Positions 52,533 through 61,393 of a DNA stretch of 64,000 bases are shown piece by piece. The stretch lies in contig NZ_SBHZ01000006.1 of the NCBI RefSeq assembly GCF_004521985.1, forward strand, positions 1 through 64,000, read 5' to 3'. This DNA comes from Ectopseudomonas khazarica (GTDB lineage Bacteria; Pseudomonadota; Gammaproteobacteria; Pseudomonadales; Pseudomonadaceae). The notes under the pieces are model-generated. The model saw nothing but the letters and a program-made list of their open reading frames with translations. It had not been told where the DNA came from and made no database searches. How positions within the stretch are numbered: the stretch's first letter is position 1; every line of letters starts with the position of its first letter. Position numbers and translations under genes: made by a program.

Positions 52533-52880
52533 ATGAACGAGAACTGGCAACTGGCCGTCGACGAGGCCTTCGCCCAGGCCCTGGCCGCCCTGGCCGGCGC
52601 GCGGGCTGCCGAGGCACTGCCCTGGCTGGAGCGTGCGCATGTCCTGACCCAGCGTTGTCCCTGGCTGCATGCCCGTGCGCACTGGCTGATGCTGCGCGCC
52701 GGTTGGCAGCTGGGTGATGTGCGCGAGGTGCTGGGGCAGCTGCCGCGTATCCTGGCGGCGTTGCTGTTCTCGCGCCTCTGGGTGCCGCTGGGCAACAGCG
52801 GGCGGGCGCGGGTCAGTGCCTTCAAGCCGATGCCTCTCAGCGAAGAGCTGCGCCGCCTGCTCGATCAGGCGACGCCGTAG
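52533..52880 (+). CDS. DUF3703 family protein
   Basis: A 115-residue helical cytoplasmic protein of the DUF3703 family, with the conserved core ALPWLERAHVLTQRCPWLHARAHWLMLRAGWQLGDVREVLGQLPRI and RVSAFKPMPLSEEL. It lies 11 bases after cadA, so it is probably in the same metal-induced operon. The function is unknown. Its TAG stop codon is formed by the start of a dispersed palindromic repeat (52877 on). Confidence 0.8.
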   Translation: MNENWQLAVDEAFAQALAALAGARAAEALPWLERAHVLTQRCPWLHARAHWLMLRAGWQLGDVREVLGQLPRILAALLFSRLWVPLGNSGRARVSAFKPMPLSEELRRLLDQATP

Positions 52881-52931
52881 CCCGGATGCAATCCGGGGGT
52901 GTCCGATGCGCTTGCCCCGGATGTCATCCGG
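52877..52931. repeat. GTAGCCCGGATGCAATCCGGG-family repeat and companion hairpin
   Basis: The 21-base element at 52877-52897 recurs exactly, in the opposite orientation, at 55840-55860 and 59712-59732. A second palindrome, CCGGATG-T-CATCCGG (52917-52931), lies next to it. Together they fill the gap between the DUF3703 gene and rpiA and may act as a terminator. Confidence 0.85.
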
Positions 52932-52958
52932 AGCACGATCGAAGCACCTGCTGGCGCC

Positions 52959-53630
52959 TCAGGGCTTGAGCGTCTTCACGCCTTCGGCGGTGCCGAGCAG
53001 CAGCAGGTCGGCCGGGCGGGCGGCGAACAGGCCATTGGTGACCACGCCGACGATGGCGTTGATATCGGCTTCCAGCTTCACCGGATCGGTGATCGACATG
53101 TTGTGCACGTCGAGGATGATGTTGCCGTTGTCGGTCAGCACGCCCTCGCGGTACACCGGGTCGCCGCCCAGCTTGACCAGCTCGCGGGCCACGTGGCTGC
53201 GCGCCATGGGGATGACTTCCACCGGCAGCGGGAAGGCGCCCAGCACCGGCACCAGCTTGCTGGCGTCGGCGATGCAGATGAAGGTCTTGGCCACGGCAGC
53301 GACGATCTTCTCGCGGGTCAGGGCGGCGCCACCGCCCTTGATCAGATTGAGGTGCTCGTCGCTCTCGTCGGCGCCGTCGACGTAGAACTCCAGGTCACTG
53401 ACGGCGTTGAGGTCGTAGACCGGGATGCCGTGACCCTTCAGGCGGGCAGCGGTGGCCTCCGAGCTGGCCACTGCGCCGTCGAAGTCCATCTTGTGCTTGG
53501 CCAGGGCGTCGATGAAGAAGTTGGCGGTGGAGCCGGTGCCGACGCCGACGATGCTCTTGCTGTCGAGGCGGGGAAGAATGTGGTCGACGGCGGCCTGGGC
53601 CACGGCCTGTTTCAGCTGATCCTGGTTCAT
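52959..53630 (-). CDS. rpiA: Ribose-5-phosphate isomerase A RpiA
   Basis: A 223-residue isomerase of the non-oxidative pentose phosphate pathway. Substrate-binding loops [20 protein letters not shown] and [12 protein letters not shown] are intact, including the catalytic Asp and Glu region. Divergent from ilvA; a TATAAT (53672-53677 on the minus strand) suggests its promoter, though the -35 is weak. Confidence 0.97.
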   Translation of the reverse strand: MNQDQLKQAVAQAAVDHILPRLDSKSIVGVGTGSTANFFIDALAKHKMDFDGAVASSEATAARLKGHGIPVYDLNAVSDLEFYVDGADESDEHLNLIKGGGAALTREKIVAAVAKTFICIADASKLVPVLGAFPLPVEVIPMARSHVARELVKLGGDPVYREGVLTDNGNIILDVHNMSITDPVKLEADINAIVGVVTNGLFAARPADLLLLGTAEGVKTLKP

Positions 53631-53792
53631 CGCGGGTCTGTGCCTGGGAGTGAGGGAGACTTGAGGCGCGAATTATAGCCGCAAGTGCTGCGCCGACGGG
53701 GGCAAAACCCGCGTGTTTCGTATGGTCGCCCGGCGCGGCGCTGGGGTAGACTCGGCAGTCCCTTCCCAAGCCCGAACGCCTGCGAAATCGCC

Positions 53793-55307
53793 ATGCTCGA
53801 ACAGTACGTGAAGAAGACCCTCACCTCGCGCGTCTATGACGTCGCGGTGGAAACCCCGCTGCAACCCGCCCGTCAGCTCAGCGAGCGACTGGGCAGCCAG
53901 ATTCTGCTCAAGCGCGAGGATCTGCAGCCGGTGTACTCGTTCAAGATTCGTGGCGCCTACAACAAGCTGGCGCAGCTGTCGCCGGAGGAGCTGGCACGCG
54001 GCGTGGTCACCGCCTCGGCAGGCAACCACGCGCAGGGCCTGGCCCTGGCCGCCAAGCACCTGGGCGTCAAGGCCACCATCGTCATGCCGCGCACCACGCC
54101 GGAGCTGAAGGTGCAGGGCGTGCGCTCGCGGGGCGGCAAGGTGGTGCTGCACGGCGACGCCTTCCCCGAGGCGCTGGCCCATTCGCTGAAGCTGGTGGAG
54201 GAGAAGGGCTACACCTACATCCATCCCTACGACGACCCGCTGGTGATCGCCGGGCAGGGCACCGTGGCCATGGAGGTGCTGCGTCAGCACCAGGGGCATA
54301 TCGATGCCATCTTCGTGCCGGTCGGCGGCGGCGGCCTGATCGCCGGTATCGCGGCCTACGTGAAGTACCTGCGCCCGGAGATCAAGGTGATCGGCGTCGA
54401 GCCGGACGACTCCAACTGCCTGCAGGCGGCTCTGGCCGCCGGCGAGCGCGTGGTGCTGCCGACGGTCGGGCTGTTCGCCGATGGTGTGGCGGTGGCGCAG
54501 ATCGGCCAGCACACCTTCGACATCTGCAAGGATCACGTCGACGAGGTGATCACCGTCAGCACCGACGAGATCTGTGCGGCGATCAAGGACATCTACGACG
54601 ATACTCGCTCGATCACCGAACCTGCCGGTGCGCTGGCCGTGGCCGGGATCAAGAAGTACGTCGAGCGCGAGGGCGCCAAGGGGGCGGTGCTGGTGGGCAT
54701 CGACTCCGGCGCCAACGTCAACTTCGACCGCCTGCGCCACGTCGCCGAGCGCGCCGAGCTGGGCGAGAAGCGCGAGGCGATCATCGCCGTGACCATTCCC
54801 GAGCAGCCGGGCAGCTTCAAGGCCTTCTGCGAGGCGGTGGGCAAGCGCCAGATCACCGAGTTCAACTACCGCTATCACACCGACCGCGAGGCGCACATCT
54901 TCGTCGGCGTGCAGACCCATCCGGAGAACGATCCGCGCCAGGCGCTGGTCGAGGGCCTGCGTGCGCAGGGCTTCCCGGTGCTGGACCTGACCGACAACGA
55001 ACTGGCCAAGCTGCACATCCGCCACATGGTCGGCGGTCATTCGGCCGGGGTGAGCAACGAGATGGTGCTGCGCTTCGAGTTCCCCGAGCGGCCGGGCGCG
55101 CTGTTCAACTTCCTGCAGAAGCTGGGTGGGCGCTGGAACATCTCGATGTTCCACTATCGCAACCATGGCGCCGCCGACGGTCGCGTGGTGGCTGGCCTGC
55201 AGGTGCCTGACGATGAGCGGCACCTGGTTCCGGCAGCCCTGGACGCCATCGGCTATCCCTACTGGGACGAGAGCGAAAACCCCGCTTATCGCCTGTTTCT
55301 CGGCTGA
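53793..55307 (+). CDS. ilvA: Biosynthetic threonine dehydratase IlvA
   Basis: A 504-residue PLP enzyme converting threonine to 2-oxobutyrate for isoleucine synthesis. The PLP Lys is in YSFKIRGAYNK; SAGNHAQGLAL and VPVGGGGLIAGIA bind cofactor phosphate. Two C-terminal ACT-like regulatory repeats begin near residues 330 and 425 (EQPGSFKAFCEAVG; ERPGALFNFLQKLG), marking it as the feedback-regulated biosynthetic form. The start at 53793 (MLEQYVKKTLTSRVYDVA) matches the family. Confidence 0.96.
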   Translation: MLEQYVKKTLTSRVYDVAVETPLQPARQLSERLGSQILLKREDLQPVYSFKIRGAYNKLAQLSPEELARGVVTASAGNHAQGLALAAKHLGVKATIVMPRTTPELKVQGVRSRGGKVVLHGDAFPEALAHSLKLVEEKGYTYIHPYDDPLVIAGQGTVAMEVLRQHQGHIDAIFVPVGGGGLIAGIAAYVKYLRPEIKVIGVEPDDSNCLQAALAAGERVVLPTVGLFADGVAVAQIGQHTFDICKDHVDEVITVSTDEICAAIKDIYDDTRSITEPAGALAVAGIKKYVEREGAKGAVLVGIDSGANVNFDRLRHVAERAELGEKREAIIAVTIPEQPGSFKAFCEAVGKRQITEFNYRYHTDREAHIFVGVQTHPENDPRQALVEGLRAQGFPVLDLTDNELAKLHIRHMVGGHSAGVSNEMVLRFEFPERPGALFNFLQKLGGRWNISMFHYRNHGAADGRVVAGLQVPDDERHLVPAALDAIGYPYWDESENPAYRLFLG

Positions 55308-55320
55308 TACTTTCGAACCC

Positions 55321-55372
55321 GTAGGGCGGGGGTAACCCGCCGGAGCGCGTTGGTGGGTTGCACCCGCCCTAC
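55321..55372. repeat. GTAGGG-family palindromic repeat after ilvA
   Basis: GTAGGGCGGG (55321-55330) and CCCGCCCTAC (55363-55372) enclose GGGTAACCC and GTGGGTTGCACCC hairpins. It is the third member of the family seen at 151 and 23282, placed between ilvA and the next gene. Confidence 0.87.
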
Positions 55373-55389
55373 CTAAAAAGGAAGCCTCG

Positions 55390-55830
55390 ATGGAGCACTA
55401 TCTGCTGGTTCGTATTCTTCACAGCGCCCCTGGCGTGTTGCTGCTGCTCGGCCTGATCGCGCACGCGTTCATGCTGTTCAAGGCGCAGCGCGGCGCTGAT
55501 GCCGCCGTGCTGGCACGCAAGCTGCGCGTGACCCTGCTGTTCAGCCTGCCTGCCTTTGCCGTGCTGGCGCTGAGCCTGCCGCTCAGTGGCTACTGGCTGG
55601 TGGACACCGCCGGCTGGCCGCTGGGGCAGACCTGGCTGCTGCTGGGCAGCATCCTCTATGGCGTGATGATGCTGCTCGGCTTGCTGCTGGCCGGGCGCCT
55701 GGCCGCCTGGCGCGCGCTGGGCGATGCGCCGGCGCCCACTTCGCTGAAGCGCCTGTGCCTGATCTATGCCGGGCTGATTCTCGTGCTGCTGATCGCCATC
55801 ATGGCGCTGATGGGCGCCAAGCCCGTCTGA
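55390..55830 (+). CDS. Four-helix integral membrane protein (DUF2269-like)
   Basis: A 146-residue protein almost entirely of membrane helices, about four, starting MEHYLLVRILHSAPGVLLLLGLIAHAFMLF. His11 in RILHSAPG and His25 in IAHAFML recall heme-anchoring positions in DUF2269/CopD-like proteins, but that is only a resemblance. It starts after AAAAAGGAAG and is followed by repeats. Function unknown. Confidence 0.7.
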   Translation: MEHYLLVRILHSAPGVLLLLGLIAHAFMLFKAQRGADAAVLARKLRVTLLFSLPAFAVLALSLPLSGYWLVDTAGWPLGQTWLLLGSILYGVMMLLGLLLAGRLAAWRALGDAPAPTSLKRLCLIYAGLILVLLIAIMALMGAKPV

Positions 55831-55839
55831 GCAGAGTGG

Positions 55840-55860
55840 CCCGGATTGCATCCGGGCTAC
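55840..55860. repeat. CCCGGATTGCATCCGGG-family repeat
   Basis: A 21-base element identical to 59712-59732 and the exact reverse complement of 52877-52897. The core CCCGGAT-TGC-ATCCGGG is a perfect hairpin. It lies 10 bases after the membrane-protein stop codon. Confidence 0.85.
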
Positions 55861-55885
55861 ACGACAGCGGCTGGCGATGGCCTGC

Positions 55886-55909
55886 GTAGGAGCGGCTGCA
55901 GCCGCGAAG
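55886..55909. repeat. GTAGGAGCGGCTGCAGCCGCGA REP element
   Basis: The palindrome GCGGCTGCAGCCGC within a GTAGGAG...GAAG frame is the common Pseudomonas REP sequence type. It lies between converging genes, just downstream of the HAD hydrolase stop, and may aid termination. Confidence 0.75.
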
Positions 55910-55926
55910 CCAGCTTCAGCCCGTAC

Positions 55927-56580
55927 TCAGCGCAGCGAGATCACCGGCCAGCCACGCTCGCTGGCGGTGGCGCGCAGCACGTCGTCCGGGTCCACGGCTA
56001 CCGGGTTGGCCACGGCCTCCAGCAGCGGCAGGTCGTTGCGCGAGTCACTGTAGAAATAGGCGCCGTCCAGGTTGTGGCCCGTCTCGCTCAGCCAGGCGTT
56101 CAAGCGGGTCACCTTGCCGCCCTGGTAGCAGGGAATGCCGGTGATCTGGCCGGTGTAGCGACCGTCCTGCATGCCGCACTCGGTGGCGATCAGGGTGTCC
56201 ACGCCCAGGCGCTCGGCGATGGGCGCGGTAACGAAGCGGTTGGTGGCGGTGATGATCACCAGCTTGTCACCGGCGGCGCGGTGTTCGGCCAGCAATGCCT
56301 CGCCCTTGGCCAGGATGATCGGTTCGATCACTTCGGCCATGAACTCGCGGTGCCACTGCGCCAGTTGTGCCATGTCGCTGCGCCCGAGAATCGCCTGGCT
56401 GAAGTTCTGGTAGGCCACCACGTCCAGCTTGCCGGCACAGTAGTCGGCATAGAACGCGTCGTTGCGTGCCAGGTACTCGGCTGCATCGACCAGGCCGCGC
56501 TGGCAGACGAATTCGCCCCAGCTATGGTCGCTGTCACCGGCCAGCAGGGTGTTGTCGAGATCGAAAAGGGCCAAACGCAC
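55927..56580 (-). CDS. HAD-superfamily IB hydrolase (SerB-like)
   Basis: A 217-residue phosphatase-type HAD protein. GTG at 56580 is taken as start because the catalytic motif [13 protein letters not shown] then lies at the usual N-terminal position. Motif II is VIITATNRF (Thr), the Lys is in YQGGKVTRL, and the acidic motif III is [14 protein letters not shown]. It resembles the phosphoserine-phosphatase-like IB group with a helical cap. The substrate is unknown. The equivalent gene lies before rppH in other Pseudomonas. Confidence 0.87.
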   Translation of the reverse strand: MRLALFDLDNTLLAGDSDHSWGEFVCQRGLVDAAEYLARNDAFYADYCAGKLDVVAYQNFSQAILGRSDMAQLAQWHREFMAEVIEPIILAKGEALLAEHRAAGDKLVIITATNRFVTAPIAERLGVDTLIATECGMQDGRYTGQITGIPCYQGGKVTRLNAWLSETGHNLDGAYFYSDSRNDLPLLEAVANPVAVDPDDVLRATASERGWPVISLR

Positions 56581-56805
56581 GATTCTGTACCTGTTCTGCA
56601 AAGGGATTGGGGAGTATCTGCAGCCTGCTGCGCTCGTCCCGGTCGGCTCGGAACCTGGCGAAAAATGTGCATGTACCGCTGGTACACAGCCTCTTTTCGA
56701 CGGGTTTCGCCATGCCTGACGGCGCTCGCGGCCTCGTGAACACCCGCGTGGGGCGCGCCAGAATAGCCGCTTTGGCCGGGCTTTCCCACTGCCGCCAAAC
56801 CCGCG

Positions 56806-56835
56806 TTGCTGCTGGACTCGGCTTTGTGGAACAAT
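56806..56835 (+). promoter_or_regulatory. Possible promoter of rppH-ptsP
   Basis: TTGCTG (56806-56811) and AACAAT (56830-56835) are spaced by 18 bases, 31 bases before the rppH start. The 286-base gap upstream of rppH otherwise shows only GC-rich sequence with no gene I can support. Confidence 0.4.
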
Positions 56836-56866
56836 GCCGGAACTTGCGTGTACGAGGTTGCTTGCC

Positions 56867-57346
56867 GTGATCGACTCTGATGGTTTTCGCCCGAATGTCG
56901 GCATCATCCTGACCAATGATGTCGGCCAGGTGCTCTGGGCCAGGCGCATCAATCAGGATGCCTGGCAGTTTCCGCAAGGCGGCATCAATGATCGCGAATC
57001 GCCCGAAGAGGCGTTGTACCGCGAACTCAATGAAGAAGTCGGGCTCGAAGAGCAGGATGTGAAGATCCTCGCCTGCACCCGAGGCTGGTTGCGTTATCGT
57101 CTACCGCAGCGCCTGGTGCGCACGCACAGCCAGCCTCTGTGCATCGGGCAGAAGCAGAAGTGGTTCCTGCTGCGCCTGACCGGTGCCGAGGAGCGCGTAC
57201 GCATGGACCTGACCGGCAAGCCCGAATTCGATGGCTGGCGCTGGGTCAGCTACTGGTACCCGCTGGGCCAGGTGGTCACATTCAAGCGCGAGGTCTATCG
57301 CCGCGCGCTCAAGGAACTCGCCCCGCGCCTGATCGTGCGCGACTGA
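56867..57346 (+). CDS. rppH: RNA pyrophosphohydrolase RppH
   Basis: A 159-residue Nudix hydrolase that removes pyrophosphate from mRNA 5' ends and so triggers decay. The Nudix box [23 protein letters not shown] fits G-x5-E-x7-REUxEExGU exactly. The RppH features [11 protein letters not shown] at the start and WFLLRLTG are present. GTG at 56867 is the start ([12 protein letters not shown]), consistent with the family length. ptsP follows after 18 bases, a conserved pair. Confidence 0.95.
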   Translation: MIDSDGFRPNVGIILTNDVGQVLWARRINQDAWQFPQGGINDRESPEEALYRELNEEVGLEEQDVKILACTRGWLRYRLPQRLVRTHSQPLCIGQKQKWFLLRLTGAEERVRMDLTGKPEFDGWRWVSYWYPLGQVVTFKREVYRRALKELAPRLIVRD

Positions 57347-57364
57347 TACGGACCCCAATCGAGC

Positions 57365-59644
57365 ATGCTCAATACGCTGCGCAAGATCGTCCAGGAAGTG
57401 AACGCCGCCAAGGATCTCAAGGCGGCGTTGTCGATCATCGTGCAGCGGGTCAAGGAAGCGATGGGCAGCCAGGTCTGCTCGGTCTATCTGCTCGACCCGG
57501 AAAGCAATCGCTTCGTCCTGATGTCCACCGAGGGCCTCAACAAGCGCTCCATCGGCAAGGTCAGCATGGCGCCCAACGAAGGCCTGGTCGGCCTCGTCGG
57601 GACCCGTGAGGAGCCGCTGAACCTCGAAGACGCCGCCAGCCACCCGCGTTATCGCTACTTCGCCGAAACCGGCGAGGAACGCTTCGCCTCCTTCCTCGGT
57701 GCGCCGATCATCCACCATCGCCGGGTCATGGGCGTACTGGTGGTGCAGCAGAAGGAGCGTCGCCAGTTCGACGAAGGCGAGGAAGCCTTCCTGGTGACCA
57801 TGAGCGCCCAGCTCGCCGGCGTGATCGCCCACGCCGAGGCCACCGGTTCGATTCGCGGCCTGGGGCGCCAGGGCAAGGGCGTGCAGGAGGCCAAGTTCGT
57901 CGGCGTGCCGGGTGCGCCGGGGGCAGCGGTGGGGACCGCTGTCGTGGTGCTGCCCCCGGCCGATCTGAATGTGGTACCGGACCGCAACGTCGATGACATC
58001 GACGCCGAGCTGGCCTTGTTCGACAAGGCGCTGGGCTGGGTGCGCGAGGACATGCAGGAGCTGTCCGAGAAGCTCGCGACCCAGTTGCGCAAGGAAGAAC
58101 GCGCGCTGTTCGATGTCTACCTGATGATGCTCGATGACGCCGCCCTGGGTAACGAGGTGCGCAAGGTCATCAAGAGTGGCCAGTGGGCGCAGGGCGCCCT
58201 GCGCCAGGTGGTGCTCGACCACGTCAAGCGCTTCGAGCTGATGGACGACGCCTACCTGCGTGAGCGCGCCTCCGACGTGCGCGACCTGGGCCGGCGTCTG
58301 CTCGCCTACCTGCAGGAAGAGCGCAAGACCTCGCTGGTCTACCCCGACAACACCATTCTGGTCAGCGAGGAGTTGTCGCCGGCGATGCTCGGCGAAGTGC
58401 CGGAAGGCAAGCTGGCCGGCCTGATCTCGGTGACCGGCTCGGGCAACTCCCATGTCGCCATCTTCGCTCGCGCCATGGGCATTCCCACGGTCATGGGCGT
58501 GGTCGACCTGCCGTATTCGAAGATCGACGGCATCAAGCTGATCGTCGATGGCTACCACGGTGAAGTCTTCACCAACCCCAGCGAGCTGCTGAGCAAGCAG
58601 TACGCCGATGTGGTCGAGGAGGAGCGTCAGCTCACCGAAGGGCTCGATGCCCTGCGCGCGCTGCCCTGCGAAACCCTCGACGGCCAGCGCATGCCGCTGT
58701 GGGTCAACACCGGCCTGCTCGCCGACGTCGCCCGCGCCCAGCAGCGCGGGGCCGAGGGTGTGGGCCTGTATCGCACCGAAGTGCCGTTCATGATCAACGA
58801 GCGCTTCCCTAGCGAGAAGGAGCAGCTGGCCACTTACCGTGAGCAGCTGCAGGCCTTCCACCCGCTGCCGGTGACCATGCGCACCCTGGATATCGGCGGG
58901 GACAAGGCGCTTTCCTATTTCCCGATCAAGGAAGAGAACCCCTTCCTTGGCTGGCGTGGCATCCGCGTGACCCTCGATCACCCGGAAATCTTCCTGGTGC
59001 AGACGCGTGCCATGCTCAAGGCCAGCGAGGGCCTGAACAACCTGCGCATCCTGCTGCCGATGATCTCCGGCACGCAGGAGCTGGAAGAGGCCCTGCACCT
59101 GATCCACCGTGCCTGGGGCGAGGTCCGTGACGAGGGCACCGACGTGCCGTTGCCGCCCATCGGCCTGATGATCGAGATTCCCGCCGCCGTCTACCAGACG
59201 CGCGAGCTGGCGCGCCAGGTGGACTTCCTCTCGGTCGGCTCCAACGACCTGACCCAGTACCTGCTGGCGGTCGACCGCAACAACCCGCGGGTGGCCGATC
59301 TCTACGACTTCCTCCACCCGGCGGTGCTGCAGGCCCTGCAGAAGGTGGTCAACGATGCGCATACCGAGGGCAAGCCGGTGAGCATCTGCGGCGAGATGGC
59401 CGGTGACCCGGCGGCGGCGGTGCTACTGCTGGCCATGGGCTTCGACTCGCTGTCGATGAACGCCACCAACCTGCCCAAGGTGAAATGGCTGCTGCGCCAG
59501 ATCACCCAGAGCAAGGCCAGGGAACTGCTGGGCCAGGTGATGAGCATGGACAACCCGCACCTGATCTACAGCACCCTGCATCTGGCGCTGCGCAACCTCG
59601 GTCTGGGTCGGGTGATCAACCCGGCGTCCAACATCCAGGCGTGA
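57365..59644 (+). CDS. ptsP: Phosphoenolpyruvate-protein phosphotransferase PtsP (EI-Ntr)
   Basis: A 759-residue nitrogen-type enzyme I. The N-terminal GAF domain (about 1-160) senses nitrogen status (glutamine/2-oxoglutarate) in characterised homologues. The phosphohistidine domain carries His363 in TGSGNSHVAIFARAMGIPTVMG, and the C-terminal PEP-binding barrel has RTEVPFMI, RTLDIGGDKALSYFP and SVGSNDLTQYLLAVDR with the Cys-containing ICGEMAGDP. It phosphorylates NPr (PtsO) and through it PtsN. It ends 68 bases before a dispersed repeat. Confidence 0.96.
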   Translation: MLNTLRKIVQEVNAAKDLKAALSIIVQRVKEAMGSQVCSVYLLDPESNRFVLMSTEGLNKRSIGKVSMAPNEGLVGLVGTREEPLNLEDAASHPRYRYFAETGEERFASFLGAPIIHHRRVMGVLVVQQKERRQFDEGEEAFLVTMSAQLAGVIAHAEATGSIRGLGRQGKGVQEAKFVGVPGAPGAAVGTAVVVLPPADLNVVPDRNVDDIDAELALFDKALGWVREDMQELSEKLATQLRKEERALFDVYLMMLDDAALGNEVRKVIKSGQWAQGALRQVVLDHVKRFELMDDAYLRERASDVRDLGRRLLAYLQEERKTSLVYPDNTILVSEELSPAMLGEVPEGKLAGLISVTGSGNSHVAIFARAMGIPTVMGVVDLPYSKIDGIKLIVDGYHGEVFTNPSELLSKQYADVVEEERQLTEGLDALRALPCETLDGQRMPLWVNTGLLADVARAQQRGAEGVGLYRTEVPFMINERFPSEKEQLATYREQLQAFHPLPVTMRTLDIGGDKALSYFPIKEENPFLGWRGIRVTLDHPEIFLVQTRAMLKASEGLNNLRILLPMISGTQELEEALHLIHRAWGEVRDEGTDVPLPPIGLMIEIPAAVYQTRELARQVDFLSVGSNDLTQYLLAVDRNNPRVADLYDFLHPAVLQALQKVVNDAHTEGKPVSICGEMAGDPAAAVLLLAMGFDSLSMNATNLPKVKWLLRQITQSKARELLGQVMSMDNPHLIYSTLHLALRNLGLGRVINPASNIQA

Positions 59645-59711
59645 ACGGCGCGCCTGCGGGCGCGTCATCCCTGGGCCTGATGCAACCTGGGGCCACTGCG
59701 CACGGAAGCTC

Positions 59712-59732
59712 CCCGGATTGCATCCGGGCTAC
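59712..59732. repeat. CCCGGATTGCATCCGGG-family repeat forming the NRDE gene stop
   Basis: Identical to 55840-55860. The minus-strand GTAG at its end supplies the TAG stop codon (59729-59731) of the NRDE-family gene, just as the copy at 52877 supplies the DUF3703 stop. Confidence 0.85.
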
Positions 59733-60472
59733 CTGCTTACCCTGACTTCGCCCAACACGGCGCCGTGCGGCCCGAAACTGCGTTCGACGATGTTCCAGTG
59801 CCCATCCTGACCAAGGTTCAGCACGGTGCTGGCGCGCGTGCCGTAGGCGGCGCTGGCGATGAACACGCTCGACAGCAGGCGCTCCGTGGCCAGGCCGATG
59901 CCGGTGTCCGGTAGCAGGTGCTCCGCTGGCTGGCTGTGGTCGGCCAGCAGTGCCAGCAGCTCCTCGTCAGCGCCATCGAGGCGCTCCTGCAGGGTGCTTC
60001 TGGCCAGCAGCAGTTTGGGCCAGGGGGTGTCCAGCCCGGCGTTGGACAGGCCGTAGACGCCGGCTTGCAGGCGATGCGCCTGCCTTTCCTGGGAGTTGAA
60101 GTACCAGAGCTGAGTCGCATCCCCGAGCAGCAGGTTGAAGCCGGCATAGTCGGCTGCCCGCGCCATCAGGGTTTCCAGGTAGGCCTGCGGTGCAGCCTGG
60201 CCGCGCAGGTAGTCGGCGGTCAGTTCGCCGCGCGAGCGCGGGCCGATCTTCTGGCCCGGGTCGCGGATATTGGTCAGGGCGGCGAAGCGGCCCTCGGCGG
60301 TGACGCCCAGCCAGGTTCCACCGGCCTGCAGATCGCGCCCGGCGAATACGCCCGGGGCCTCCTGCCATTCACTCAGCGCGGCGCTGGGGCGCGCGTAGAA
60401 TTCGTCGCGATTGGCTGCCAGGCGCAAGGGCATGGCGCCCTGCGGCTGCCAGGCGAAGACGATCAGGCACAT
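59729..60472 (-). CDS. NRDE (TANGO2) family protein
   Basis: A 247-residue protein starting MCLIVFAWQ, with the eponymous NRDE in LAANRDEFYARP. Cys2 could be an N-terminal nucleophile as in other Ntn-type hydrolases. GGTWLGVTAEGRFAALTNIRDP and SSVFIASAAYGTRASTVL are conserved in the family. Human TANGO2 relatives have been linked to heme or lipid handling, but bacterial function is not settled. The start at 60472 is fixed by the N-terminal motif. The C-terminus ends in a repeat-derived stop codon. Confidence 0.85.
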   Translation of the reverse strand: MCLIVFAWQPQGAMPLRLAANRDEFYARPSAALSEWQEAPGVFAGRDLQAGGTWLGVTAEGRFAALTNIRDPGQKIGPRSRGELTADYLRGQAAPQAYLETLMARAADYAGFNLLLGDATQLWYFNSQERQAHRLQAGVYGLSNAGLDTPWPKLLLARSTLQERLDGADEELLALLADHSQPAEHLLPDTGIGLATERLLSSVFIASAAYGTRASTVLNLGQDGHWNIVERSFGPHGAVLGEVRVSR

Positions 60473-60600
60473 GAGAGTTCCTCTGATGGCAGAGCCTGGC
60501 AGGCTAGCGAGCCGTGGGGAAAGCGGCAACCGTTCCGTCGATCCGTATGCCGCTGAGTGGGCATTTCCGCTACCATGCCGCTTTGTTTTCGGGGGTGTCG

Positions 60601-61383
60601 ATGGAACTGCTGCTCTACCTGGTGCTCGGTGCGGCCGCCGGTGTGCTGGCCGGCCTGTTCGGCGTGGGCGGCGGCCTGATCATCGTGCCGGTACTGGTGT
60701 TCAGCTTCAGTTCGCAGGGCATGGCGCCGGAGATCCTCACCCACCTGGCGGTCGGCACGTCCCTGGCGACCATCGTCTTCACCTCGATCAACTCGCTGCT
60801 GGCGCATCACCGCATGGGGGCCGTGCGCTGGCCGCTGTTTCGCTGGCTGACCGGCGGCATTCTGCTGGGGGCGGCGCTGGGGGCCATGACCGCCGCGCTG
60901 ATCCAGGGGCCGCTGCTGCAGAAGATCATCGGAACCTTCGCCATCGTCATCGCCGTGCAGATGGTGCTGGACCTGAAACCCAAGGCCAGCGGCGGTGTCC
61001 CAGGCAAGCCCACGTTGACGCTGGCGGGCGGGGTGATCGGCTGGGCTTCGGCGATCTTCGGTATCGGCGGTGGTTCGCTGACCGTGCCGTTCCTGGTCTG
61101 GCGCAGCGTGCCGATGCAGCAGGCCGTGGCGACTTCGGCGGCCTGTGGCCTGCCGATCGCCATCGCCGGGGCGCTGAGCTTCGTCTACACCGGCTGGAAC
61201 GAAGCGGATCTGCCGCAGTGGAGCCTGGGCTTCGTCTATCTCCCGGCCTTGCTGGGGATCGCCGTGACCAGCATGTTCTTTGCCCGTATCGGCGCGCGCC
61301 TGGCTCATCGCCTGTCGCCGCGTCTGCTCAAGCGACTGTTTGCCCTGCTGCTGTTCAGCGTGGGCCTGAGTTTTCTCATCTAA
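60601..61383 (+). CDS. TSUP (TauE/SafE) family membrane permease
   Basis: A 260-residue integral membrane protein with about eight helices arranged as two repeats. Each repeat has the glycine signature: [16 protein letters not shown] near the start and [18 protein letters not shown] in the second half. TSUP proteins export or import sulfur-containing anions such as sulfite or sulfonates; the substrate here is unknown. The start at 60601 ([14 protein letters not shown]) is chosen so that helix 1 is N-terminal. lgt follows after 10 bases. Confidence 0.88.
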   Translation: MELLLYLVLGAAAGVLAGLFGVGGGLIIVPVLVFSFSSQGMAPEILTHLAVGTSLATIVFTSINSLLAHHRMGAVRWPLFRWLTGGILLGAALGAMTAALIQGPLLQKIIGTFAIVIAVQMVLDLKPKASGGVPGKPTLTLAGGVIGWASAIFGIGGGSLTVPFLVWRSVPMQQAVATSAACGLPIAIAGALSFVYTGWNEADLPQWSLGFVYLPALLGIAVTSMFFARIGARLAHRLSPRLLKRLFALLLFSVGLSFLI

Positions 61384-61393
61384 GGAGTCCTGG

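Noticed and set aside
57101-59362. Long minus-strand open frame opposite ptsP
   Set aside because: ptsP is unmistakable on the plus strand, and the antisense product is compositionally artificial.
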